A program made the position numbers and the translations under genes. Positions 16,078 to 24,373 of a DNA stretch of 62,705 bases are shown piece by piece (positions within the stretch are counted from its first letter, which is position 1; each line of letters opens with the position of its first letter). The DNA comes from an uncultured Acetatifactor sp. (GTDB lineage: Bacteria > Bacillota > Clostridia > Lachnospirales > Lachnospiraceae): positions 1-62,705 of the forward strand of contig CANPWA010000019.1 of NCBI GenBank assembly GCA_947581865.1, given 5' to 3'. The notes below the pieces were generated by a model. The model saw only the letters and a list, made by a program, of their open reading frames with translations, ran no database searches and was not told where the DNA came from.

Positions 16078-17486
16078 TGGAGGGAGTGGATAACGGGGAT
16101 TTTAACGATGTCACTCACATCCCGTCAAAGTATACCTATGAATTTTTAGCGGCGTTTTGTTATTATGCCAGACAGTTGGACGGCGGGGAAGATTTTTTCA
16201 GACAGCTGCATCATCTGGTATCTGAGGCGGGAGCCGCTGCATTGAGAGAAAAAATATCCCGGGGAGAGAAAGTGAAAGTCACCTTTCTGGCGATTTCTGC
16301 AGCAGAATGGCCGGCAGACGCACTGTATCATCTGTTGGAGAAAGATGAGCGGTTTGATGTCACGGTCACAAATTGTGTGCTGGCAGACAGGAGTATTGAT
16401 GACAGAACCAAAACCTATCTGCAGAATAAGGAGTTTTTTGAGAGCAGGGGATATCGGGTGCTGGATACATATGATGCGGAGAAAGATGAAGTGCATAGCT
16501 GGGAACAGTTATGCGAGGTCCCCGATATGGTCATTCACCTGACTTACTGGTGGGAGTCCTTGCCGGAGTGTTATCGAATACTTCATTATCCGTTAAGGCG
16601 GATCAATCTCTCTATTCCATATGGATTTGAGACGGGAAACAGTGCGGGCGGACAGTATGCGTCTCATTTTGCATGGAACAAGGAATTTCAGAATCTGGCA
16701 GTGCGTGTTTATGCAAATACGAAAATGGATGTGGAGGGATATCGGCAGTATCAATTGCTGCAGGGCAGTAATGTGGCATATTCCGGCTATGTCAAAATGG
16801 ACTATTTCTATCAAAAGCCCTGCTATACAGAATCCGATATCCGGGCGCTGTGGAAGATTCCCGAAGGTGCGGATGTAAATAGTATGAAAAAAGTCATCAT
16901 TGCACCGCATCACTCTTTTCTGGGATATGCCGGCATTCTATTTTCCACCTTTGCAGAAAATGTCCATTTCTGGCCGTATCTTGCAGAGAAATATCAGGAT
17001 AAGATTTCCTTTGTGCTGAAACCGCATCCCAATCTGCGATGCAGGGCTGTGGAGGCGGGTGTCTTTAAAAGCACCGGGGAATATGATGCCTATATTGCGA
17101 AATGGAATCGGATGCCCAATGCCCGTGTGGTGGAGGAGGGCAGTTATTTGGAGCTGTTTGCCACTTCCGATGCCATGATCATGGATTCGATATCTTTTAT
17201 TGCGGAATATCTGTATGCGGACAAACCGCTGCTGTATCTCACAAGACCGGAGCAGGTATTTACAGAGCTGGGACAAAAATGTATGTCAGCCTACAGTCAG
17301 GCGGAAGGAAGCGATTACATGAAGATAGAGAGATTCCTGGAAGATACGGTTTTGGGGGAGTCGGACAGCATGCGGGAACAGCGCAGGAAAATCTTTGCGG
17401 AAGAGTTGGATTATGTGAAGGATCATCATTGTCTGGCAAGCGAATGGATTTATCAGGACATCGCGTCAATGGTGGGAACAGAGTAG
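16035..17486 (+). CDS. CDP-glycerol glycerophosphotransferase-like protein (TagB/TagF type)
   Basis: The 483-residue GT-B-like protein has a C-terminal part with IIAPHHSFLGYAGI, then VLKPHPNLR (about residue 330) and SDAMIMDSISFIAEYLYADKP. These are the HxH/KPHP/D-S-S features of the TagB/TagF family that transfer polyol-phosphate from CDP-polyols. The start is GTG at 16035, supported by GAGGAGG at 16021-16027, overlapping the preceding gene. With LicD proteins and a CDP-pentitol-like pathway nearby, a phosphodiester transfer onto a surface glycan or flagellin is likely. The exact donor is not determinable. Confidence 0.78.
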   Translation: MDIRERYAQLVEELMEGVDNGDFNDVTHIPSKYTYEFLAAFCYYARQLDGGEDFFRQLHHLVSEAGAAALREKISRGEKVKVTFLAISAAEWPADALYHLLEKDERFDVTVTNCVLADRSIDDRTKTYLQNKEFFESRGYRVLDTYDAEKDEVHSWEQLCEVPDMVIHLTYWWESLPECYRILHYPLRRINLSIPYGFETGNSAGGQYASHFAWNKEFQNLAVRVYANTKMDVEGYRQYQLLQGSNVAYSGYVKMDYFYQKPCYTESDIRALWKIPEGADVNSMKKVIIAPHHSFLGYAGILFSTFAENVHFWPYLAEKYQDKISFVLKPHPNLRCRAVEAGVFKSTGEYDAYIAKWNRMPNARVVEEGSYLELFATSDAMIMDSISFIAEYLYADKPLLYLTRPEQVFTELGQKCMSAYSQAEGSDYMKIERFLEDTVLGESDSMREQRRKIFAEELDYVKDHHCLASEWIYQDIASMVGTE

Positions 17487-17527
17487 CTGCAGATCAGGAT
17501 TCGGATCGTATTGGGAGAGAAAAAGAT

Positions 17528-18475
17528 ATGCTGCAATTTCCGAAAGATTATTTTAAGGATGAATACAGGGAAGGATTTTTGGTCGATACCACGATGAAGA
17601 CTGTCTGGGCGGCGGAACTGGAGGTCTTGGCAGCCATAGCGGATGTCTGTGCAAAATATCAGCTTCCCTGGTTTGCGGACTGGGGAACGCTGCTGGGGGC
17701 GGTGAGGCATCAGGGGTTTGTCCCTTGGGATGACGATATTGACATCTGTATGCTCAGGGAGGATTATCAGAAACTGATGAAAGTATTACCCCGGGAGCTG
17801 CCGGAGGGCTGGCATGTCTATGGTCCTATGTGTGAGGAACCGGGAGAGCAGTTTTGGGCCTGTGTCATGAATGCGGACAGTATCAGTATTGAAGAAAAGA
17901 GGCTGCAGGAATTTCACGGCTGCCCGTTTATCGTAGGGGTGGATATTTTTCCCTTGGATTATCTGCCCAGGGATTCCGGTCAGGCCGCGGCACAGAAAGC
18001 GCTTTTTATTCTGATCTGGAAGGCGGTACAGTTGGCAGGAGGTAAAAATCAGACCCCAAAGGATAAGAAAGAACTGGAGGAGGCTTTGACGGGAATTGAA
18101 GGATTCTGTAATGTGAGCTTTGACCGACAGGGCGCTCTGGTACCGCAGCTTTGGCGCCTTGGGAATGAGCTTGCGGCATGTTATGGAGAAGCGGACGGAG
18201 ATTATCTGACCTGTTATCTGCCTTATATTAAAAATGATCACTTTTTCTTTGACAAGCGCTGTTATGATGATGTGGAATATCTTCCCTTTGAGGAGGTGTT
18301 TCTTCCGGTGCCGAAGGGGTGGGATACGATCCTGGAGGTGGAGTATGGAGACTGGAGGACTCCGGTCCGGGGGAAAGCGTCCCATGATTACCCTTTTTAC
18401 AATGATCAGCTGGAGCAGCTGAGGAAGAAGGTCAGAGAGATGGAAGAGGAGCAGGAGGGAAAGGAACATGCTTAG
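17528..18475 (+). CDS. LicD family phosphotransferase (1)
   Basis: The 315-residue LicD protein has the signature FADWGTLLGAVRHQGFVPWD (residues 49-68) followed by DDID, the metal-binding acidic cluster. LicD enzymes move phosphocholine, and relatives such as fukutin/FKRP move ribitol-phosphate, from CDP donors to glycans. ATG at 17528 is chosen because the three LicD proteins of this window align from residue 1 (M-L-x-F). The longer upstream reading overlaps the preceding gene. Its 3' end overlaps the next LicD gene by 8 bp. Confidence 0.88.
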   Translation: MLQFPKDYFKDEYREGFLVDTTMKTVWAAELEVLAAIADVCAKYQLPWFADWGTLLGAVRHQGFVPWDDDIDICMLREDYQKLMKVLPRELPEGWHVYGPMCEEPGEQFWACVMNADSISIEEKRLQEFHGCPFIVGVDIFPLDYLPRDSGQAAAQKALFILIWKAVQLAGGKNQTPKDKKELEEALTGIEGFCNVSFDRQGALVPQLWRLGNELAACYGEADGDYLTCYLPYIKNDHFFFDKRCYDDVEYLPFEEVFLPVPKGWDTILEVEYGDWRTPVRGKASHDYPFYNDQLEQLRKKVREMEEEQEGKEHA

Positions 18476-19397
18476 TTTTTCGGAGGAATATTTTCGTGCG
18501 GAGGAGCGGGAAGATTTTTTTGTCAGCGAGACCATGAAGCGGTATTGGGCATGCTGTATGGAAATTGTGAACGTCATTGACGGAATCTGTAAGCGGCATG
18601 GGATAACCTATTATGCAGACTGGGGGACCCTGTTGGGCGCCGTCCGGCATAAAGGGTTTATTCCCTGGGATGACGACATGGATATTGCTGTCAAGAGACC
18701 GGACTATGAGCGGCTGCTGAAAATTCTCCAGCGGGAGCTGCCGGAGGGATATAAATTATCCACACCGTTTAACAGTGAGGAGCATCGCCAGTTTTTTTCG
18801 GGAGTATCCAATGGCACAGAGATGGATTTGTCCAAGGCGCATGTGGAAAAATTTTATGGCTGTCCCTTTGTGGCAGTGATCGATATTTTTCCACTGGATT
18901 ATCTGCCAAGAGATCCGAAAGAAGAGGAATTGGTCCGCTCTCTTTTTGTTATCATATGGAATGCTGTCCAATTGATTAAAGATGAGGCAGAGCCGGAGGA
19001 GATTGAGCGGGCGGTGAGAGATGTGGAAGAGTATCTGAATGTTAAGATTGATAGAAATAAACAGCTCCGAAGCCAGCTGTGGAAGCTTGCAAATCAGCTT
19101 GCCATGTCGTATCATGAGGAGGAAGGGGATTATCTGGTACCCTGGTGCAGTTATATCAACTACGGTGTGAAATTTGACAAGCATTGGTATGACGAAGTGT
19201 CCGTCCTTCCTTTTGAGGAAATGCAGCTGCCTGTCCCGCGGGATTATGAACCGGTACTGGAGGCGATGTATGGAAACTGGAGGGTGAGGGTAAAGGGGAC
19301 GCAGGCGCACGATTATCCCTGCTTTAAAAAACAGTTGGAATTTTTGAGGCGTAAGGTTGCGGAACTGAAAGAGCAGGAGCGGTTGTTACAGGGATAA
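18468..19397 (+). CDS. LicD family phosphotransferase (2)
   Basis: This 309-residue paralog of the preceding gene carries YADWGTLLGAVRHKGFIPWD and DDMD at the same residue numbers (49-72), with a conserved DIFPLDYLPRD segment near residue 140. It is translationally coupled to its neighbour by an 8-bp overlap. Two adjacent, clearly diverged LicD genes suggest two acceptor sites or two donors on the same glycan. It is followed after 29 nt by the nucleotidyltransferase-PLP fusion, which could supply a CDP-linked substrate. Confidence 0.88.
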   Translation: MLSFSEEYFRAEEREDFFVSETMKRYWACCMEIVNVIDGICKRHGITYYADWGTLLGAVRHKGFIPWDDDMDIAVKRPDYERLLKILQRELPEGYKLSTPFNSEEHRQFFSGVSNGTEMDLSKAHVEKFYGCPFVAVIDIFPLDYLPRDPKEEELVRSLFVIIWNAVQLIKDEAEPEEIERAVRDVEEYLNVKIDRNKQLRSQLWKLANQLAMSYHEEEGDYLVPWCSYINYGVKFDKHWYDEVSVLPFEEMQLPVPRDYEPVLEAMYGNWRVRVKGTQAHDYPCFKKQLEFLRRKVAELKEQERLLQG

Positions 19398-19426
19398 CTA
19401 CCTGTGGGGTACAAGGAGGAAAAGCT

Positions 19427-21274
19427 ATGCAGGCAATTATTTTGGCGGCAGGAATGGGAAAACGCCTGAAGGATCTGACACAGAATAATACGAAATGTAT
19501 GGTAAAAGTGAACGGTGTCACGTTGATCGATCGTATGCTGCATCAGATCGAAAGACAGCATTTGTCCCGTATTGTGATAGTGATCGGATACGAAGGACAA
19601 AAACTGGTGGATTATATTGAAACTCTGGATATCCGCACTCCCATCGTATATGTAAACAATCCCATCTATGACAAGACAAACAATATTTATTCCCTGGCGC
19701 TGGCAAAAGACTGGCTGTGCAGGGAAGACACGCTGCTGTTTGAGTCAGACCTGATCGTTGAGGATTCGGTGATCGAGACCCTCCTGAATGATCCGCGTGA
19801 CACCCTTGCGCTTGTGGATAAATATGAATCCTGGATGGACGGCACTTGTGTGAAGCTGGACGAAAATGATGGGATAGAGGCGTTTGTACCGGGGAAAAAA
19901 TTTAAATATAATGAGATAAACGATTATTATAAGACAGTCAATATTTATAAGTTCAGCAGACAGTTTTCCCAGACGCACTATGTACCCTTTTTGGAGGCAT
20001 ATCAGACGGCGCTCGGTGAAAACGAATATTATGAGCAGGTGCTGCGTGTGATCACCATGCTGGATGACCCCGGAATCCGGGCGAAGAGACTGGACGGTCA
20101 GTTATGGTATGAAATAGATGACATTCAGGACCTGGATATCGCGGAATCTATGTTTACGCCTGACGAGGAAGAACGGGTGTCACTTTTGCAGGGGCGTTTC
20201 GGTGGATATTGGAGGTACCCCAGACTGCTGGATTTCTGCTATCTGGTAAATCCCTATTTTCCCCCACAGAAATTGGTCGATGAAATGAAGGCAAGTTTTG
20301 AAACCCTTTTGACCCAATATCCCTCCGGGATGCGTGTCAACTCCCTGCTTGCCGCCAAAAACTTCGGAGTGCGGCAGGATTATATTCTGGTGGGAAACGG
20401 CGCGGCAGAGCTGATCAAGGCGCTTATGGGCAGGCTGTCCGGCAAAGTGGGAATCATCCGCCCGACCTTCGAGGAGTACAGTCACAGATATGAGGAGAGG
20501 GAGGTAGTCTGTTTTTGGCCTCAGGATACGCGGTTTCATTATCATGCCCGGGATCTGATGGAGTTTTATTCTCATAATCCGATCGATAATCTTATATTGA
20601 TCAACCCGGATAACCCTTCGGGGAATTATATCCCGAAACAGGAACTCATAGATCTTGTGGAATGGACGAAACAGCAGAATATCAGACTGGTTGTGGATGA
20701 GTCCTTTGCGGATTTTTCGGACGAAGAAAACAATACGATGATTGAGTCGGCGCTTTTGGCAGAGAATCCTCATCTTTATGTTATGAAGAGCATTTCCAAG
20801 TCTTACGGCGTCCCCGGGCTCAGGCTGGGGGTTCTTGCCTCGGGGGATACGGATATGATCGCCCGTCTGAAAAAAGATGTGGCTATCTGGAATATCAATT
20901 CCTTCGCGGAATTCTATATGCAGATTGAAGAAAAGTATAAGAAGGATTACGCGGAGGCGCTGGCATTTTTCCGGGAGGAAAGAAGCAGATATAAAGAGGA
21001 ACTCTCCAAGATCCCGGGGCTGGAAGTTTTTCCGTCCCAGGCGAATTATCTTATGGCAGAGATCACCAATGGGATGACTGCTGCGGAATTGACGCGTATT
21101 CTGATCTTAAAGCATAATATACTGATCAAAAATTTGTTTTCCAAAGTGAATCGGGACGGGAAACAATATATACGGCTTGCAGTGAGGAACACAGAGGACA
21201 ATAATAGGTTAGTGAAAGCGCTTTGGGAGGTTTTAGGGAATGGAACCAATCAGTGTGATTCTTCCCACTTATAA
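19427..21274 (+). CDS. Fusion: LicC-like nucleotidyltransferase + class I PLP enzyme
   Basis: The 615-residue protein has two halves. Residues 1-230 form a sugar-nucleotidyl/cytidylyltransferase domain (IILAAGMGKRLKDLT, then KCMVKVNG). Residues 250-610 form a class I/II aminotransferase or decarboxylase (NPDNPSGN, VVDESFADF, and SISKSYGVPGLRLG with the probable PLP lysine at 458). It may make an amino-alcohol phosphate or aminophosphonate and activate it with CTP for the LicD proteins. Comparable fusions are known in aminoethylphosphonate activation, and the PLP half also resembles CobD-type phosphothreonine decarboxylases. Substrate unknown. It overlaps the next gene by 35 bp. Confidence 0.85.
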   Translation: MQAIILAAGMGKRLKDLTQNNTKCMVKVNGVTLIDRMLHQIERQHLSRIVIVIGYEGQKLVDYIETLDIRTPIVYVNNPIYDKTNNIYSLALAKDWLCREDTLLFESDLIVEDSVIETLLNDPRDTLALVDKYESWMDGTCVKLDENDGIEAFVPGKKFKYNEINDYYKTVNIYKFSRQFSQTHYVPFLEAYQTALGENEYYEQVLRVITMLDDPGIRAKRLDGQLWYEIDDIQDLDIAESMFTPDEEERVSLLQGRFGGYWRYPRLLDFCYLVNPYFPPQKLVDEMKASFETLLTQYPSGMRVNSLLAAKNFGVRQDYILVGNGAAELIKALMGRLSGKVGIIRPTFEEYSHRYEEREVVCFWPQDTRFHYHARDLMEFYSHNPIDNLILINPDNPSGNYIPKQELIDLVEWTKQQNIRLVVDESFADFSDEENNTMIESALLAENPHLYVMKSISKSYGVPGLRLGVLASGDTDMIARLKKDVAIWNINSFAEFYMQIEEKYKKDYAEALAFFREERSRYKEELSKIPGLEVFPSQANYLMAEITNGMTAAELTRILILKHNILIKNLFSKVNRDGKQYIRLAVRNTEDNNRLVKALWEVLGNGTNQCDSSHL

Positions 21275-22046
21275 TCGGAGCCATTGCATTCAAAGAGCAG
21301 TCAGGAGTGTTTTGACACAGTCTTATCCTGTGCAGGAAGTCATCATAGCGGATGACTGTTCCCAGGATAATACGGAAGAGGTATTGAGCCGGATTAACGA
21401 CACAAGAGTCCGGTATTACCGCCTGCCCCAGAACCGGGGAGCGGGAGGAGCCAGAAATTTTGGAGTGGAGAAGGCGCGGTATGATCTGATCGCATTTCAC
21501 GACAGTGACGATGAGTGGGTGGAGAACAAAATTGAGAGGCAGATGGCGTATTGGGAGAAACATCCGGAATTTGGGATGATCTACTCCGCATACGAGATGC
21601 TTTTGGCAGGTGTGATACGTCATGAAGTACCCGATAGAAGCTCCGGCAGGAAGCTGGAGGGAAATATTTTGCCGGAACTCTTATATCAAAATACCATTGG
21701 CGCTCCCACTGTGCTGATGAAGAAACAAATTTTTTATGAGGCAGGGGGCTTTGACGAATCGATGCACAGCCTGGAGGACTGGGATTTCGCGATCAAAGTG
21801 GCAAAGAAATATCCCATTGGCTTTGTACCGGAAGTGCTTCTTAAAGTGAATACCTCCGATGGCGGGGTTTCCTCCAATAAGGCGGCGTATTATCAGAACA
21901 GATGCTATATGCTCCGCAAACACAGGACGGAATATCTTGAGAACGGTATGTTTGACAAAACGGTGCAGTATATTCTGAAGCAGGCAGAGACGGATGGTCT
22001 TCTGGCGCAGATTGAAAAAATGATAATGTTGTATCTGTCTTATTAA
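21240..22046 (+). CDS. GT2 family glycosyltransferase
   Basis: This 268-residue GT-A enzyme has N-terminal ISVILPTYNRSHCIQRAV and the nucleotide-metal motif HDSDDEW (about residues 81-87). It carries no membrane segment, so it should act in the cytoplasm. Its start overlaps the end of the preceding fusion gene by 35 bp, which indicates tight coupling. The sugar donor cannot be read from the sequence. Confidence 0.88.
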   Translation: MEPISVILPTYNRSHCIQRAVRSVLTQSYPVQEVIIADDCSQDNTEEVLSRINDTRVRYYRLPQNRGAGGARNFGVEKARYDLIAFHDSDDEWVENKIERQMAYWEKHPEFGMIYSAYEMLLAGVIRHEVPDRSSGRKLEGNILPELLYQNTIGAPTVLMKKQIFYEAGGFDESMHSLEDWDFAIKVAKKYPIGFVPEVLLKVNTSDGGVSSNKAAYYQNRCYMLRKHRTEYLENGMFDKTVQYILKQAETDGLLAQIEKMIMLYLSY

Positions 22047-22073
22047 AATCAGAATGAAGGATGGGTTGGAAAA

Positions 22074-23171
22074 ATGAAAATGACTGTGATAGGAGGGGGA
22101 AATATCGGCACACTGATGGCCGCTGAGATGGCGGTCAAAGGATGCGAGGTATCAATCTACTCTTCCCATCCGGAGCGGTGGAGTCAAAATATAGATGTAT
22201 ATAATGCCGCAGATGACAAGATTTTGGAGGCCGTTGTTTCCAATATTACATCCGATCTGGCGGAAGCGGTGTGCGGAGCAGAGATCATCTGGGTGACTTA
22301 TCCGGCACATATGTTTTATGCTTTGGTCCAACAGCTTAAGGAACATATAAAGGAAGGTCAGCTCATCGGTGTCGTACCCGGGAGCGGCGGGGCGGAATTT
22401 GCATTTAAGGAATTACTGGATAGGGGCTGTACTTTGTTTGGATTACAACGTGTTCATTGTATTGCCAGACTTAAGGAATATGGAAAATCTGTGTACATGC
22501 TTGGAAGGAAAAAAGAATTGCAGGTCGGGAGTATTCCGGCTATGGCGGCGACATCGATCAGCTCTATACTGGAGACTCTTTTTGATATTCCCTGTATCCC
22601 TCTGCCCAATTATCTAAGTGTTACGCTCACGCCTTCCAATCAGATTTTACATACCGCAAGACTGTATTCTATGTTTCGGGATTATACTCCGGAGAAAAAT
22701 TATCCTAAAAATTTTCTGTTTTACGAGGAATGGACAGATGAGGCATCACAGACTCTGCTGGAATGCGACGATGAATTGCAGAAGCTGTGCCGCATTGTTC
22801 CTATGGATCTGACAGCAGTAAAATCATTGAAAATTCATTATGAAAGCGCCACAAAAGAGGCTTTGACGGCAAAAATCCGGGGAATAGAGGCTTTTAAAGG
22901 ATTGACGGCGCCCATGAAGCATACGGAAAAGGGATGGGTTCCGGATTTTACCTCCCGCTATTTTGTTGCAGATTTTTCTTATGGACTAAAAATCGTAAAA
23001 GATATCGCGGGAGTGTTTGGAGTGAAGACGCCAAATATAGATGAGGTTTGGAAATGGTATCTGGAGAAAACCGGGATCAGGGATTTTTTTGCCCTGAAAT
23101 ATGAAAATCCGGAGCAGTTAGTTTCTTTATATTGTATGGAAACATCGATGGAATCGGGAGGTTCCATATGA
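22074..23171 (+). CDS. Opine-type (octopine/nopaline) dehydrogenase family protein
   Basis: The 365-residue protein has an N-terminal dinucleotide-binding fold (MTVIGGGNIGTLMAAEMAVK) and a C-terminal half typical of opine dehydrogenases (NYLSVTLTPSNQILHTARLY, the conserved catalytic-histidine region). The family reductively couples an amino group with a 2-oxo acid. In this island it could build an N-carboxyalkyl amine on an amino-sugar or on the amine made by the PLP enzyme. That is inference. It ends with ATGA overlap with the next gene. Confidence 0.78.
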   Translation: MKMTVIGGGNIGTLMAAEMAVKGCEVSIYSSHPERWSQNIDVYNAADDKILEAVVSNITSDLAEAVCGAEIIWVTYPAHMFYALVQQLKEHIKEGQLIGVVPGSGGAEFAFKELLDRGCTLFGLQRVHCIARLKEYGKSVYMLGRKKELQVGSIPAMAATSISSILETLFDIPCIPLPNYLSVTLTPSNQILHTARLYSMFRDYTPEKNYPKNFLFYEEWTDEASQTLLECDDELQKLCRIVPMDLTAVKSLKIHYESATKEALTAKIRGIEAFKGLTAPMKHTEKGWVPDFTSRYFVADFSYGLKIVKDIAGVFGVKTPNIDEVWKWYLEKTGIRDFFALKYENPEQLVSLYCMETSMESGGSI

Positions 23172-24334
23172 AATTATTATGTTACGAATGGGGGGGCTAT
23201 CTGCAGTATGACATTTATTGTTTCTGCAGGGAAAATGGCATATGTACGGAGAGTTTTACTTGGAAATTTTCCGATAAAAATAAGGATGAGGCTTTTGCGC
23301 ACTGGTTTCGGGAACATGTCGATGAAGGTCGCTTTGACGCGGTATTGAGTATCAACTACTGGCCCATGCTGTCCCGGATGGCAAAAGAGAAAGGCTTAAA
23401 ATATATAGCCTGGTGCTACGACAATCCGTTAAATGTCATCGACATAGAAGATACCTTGAACAATCCCAATAATTATGTGTTCCTTTATGACAGGATACAG
23501 ACGGAACAATATTTGAGGGCGGGATTTGATACGGTCTATTATCTTCCTTTGGGCGTGAACGGCGCCAGACTGAGCCGGATCCAAATGTCCGCGGCAGACC
23601 GCAGAAAGTATGGCGCAGAGGCGGCTTTGGTGGGGAGTCTTTATGAATCCCGGCTGCAGGAACTGCGCGCGCTGGCGGACGAATATATCCAGGGCTATCT
23701 GGATGCGTCATTGGCGGCACAGCAGAATCTGTACGGGTGCTATCTGTTTGATGAGATGGTGACGGAGCATCTGGTTGAGCGGTTTAACAAATATATCGGC
23801 AGCCGGCATCCGGAATCGTCCTTCCGGCTAAAAAAGGAAGCGTTGACCTTTGCCCTGGCGAGTGAGGTGACGCGGAGGGAAAGACTGCTTCTTTTGACCA
23901 TTCTGGGGAGAAGATTTGATACCCGTCTATATTCATTTCATGAAAGTACGATACTGGAAGGGGTGAAATGTTTTCCCCCGGTGGATTATGTGACGGAGAT
24001 GCCCAAGGTGTTTGCCTGCAGCAAAATTAACCTGAATCCGGTGCTCAGATGTATTCAGAGCGGGATTCCGCTGAGGGCATTGGATGTGATGGGAATGGGA
24101 GGATTCCTGCTCTCCAGCTGGCAGCCTGAGCTGGCGGAGTATTTTGAGAATGGGCGCGAGCTGGTGCTGTATGAAAGTGTTGGAGATGCGGTGGAAAAAG
24201 CCGGCTTTTACCTCAGCCATGAGGAGCTGAGAGAGCAGATCGCCGCGCGGGGAAGAAAAAAAGTGTTGGATCAATATACCCTGCAGGAAAGAATGAAGCA
24301 GATCTTACAGACCGCCGGGATATCTCAGGGATAG
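23168..24334 (+). CDS. DUF3880/CgeB-like glycosyltransferase (2)
   Basis: The 388-residue product begins MKLLCYEWGGYLQYDIYCFC. Its C-terminal block INLNPVLRCIQSGIPLRALD with MGMGGFLLSSWQPEL matches the CgeB-like protein at 11710-12879. ATG at 23168 overlaps the upstream stop (ATGA), with GGGAGG before it. It is the last gene of the plus-strand run starting at 13924, and its stop codon lies inside a terminator stem shared with the convergent gene. Confidence 0.82.
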   Translation: MKLLCYEWGGYLQYDIYCFCRENGICTESFTWKFSDKNKDEAFAHWFREHVDEGRFDAVLSINYWPMLSRMAKEKGLKYIAWCYDNPLNVIDIEDTLNNPNNYVFLYDRIQTEQYLRAGFDTVYYLPLGVNGARLSRIQMSAADRRKYGAEAALVGSLYESRLQELRALADEYIQGYLDASLAAQQNLYGCYLFDEMVTEHLVERFNKYIGSRHPESSFRLKKEALTFALASEVTRRERLLLLTILGRRFDTRLYSFHESTILEGVKCFPPVDYVTEMPKVFACSKINLNPVLRCIQSGIPLRALDVMGMGGFLLSSWQPELAEYFENGRELVLYESVGDAVEKAGFYLSHEELREQIAARGRKKVLDQYTLQERMKQILQTAGISQG

Positions 24335-24373
24335 AGCCCGCTTTTAAAAGGCGGTCTCTATCATATTTTTTAT
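24330..24373 (+). terminator. Terminator between convergent CgeB-like genes
   Basis: GATAGAG-CCCGC and GGCGG-TCTCTATC form an imperfect long stem spanning both 3' ends, followed on the plus strand by ATATTTTTTATT. The minus-strand side lacks a T-run. Confidence 0.75.

Noticed and set aside
17102..17527. 5' extension of the first LicD gene
   Set aside because: It lies in another frame of the TagB/TagF-like gene. The three LicD proteins align from ATG at 17528.
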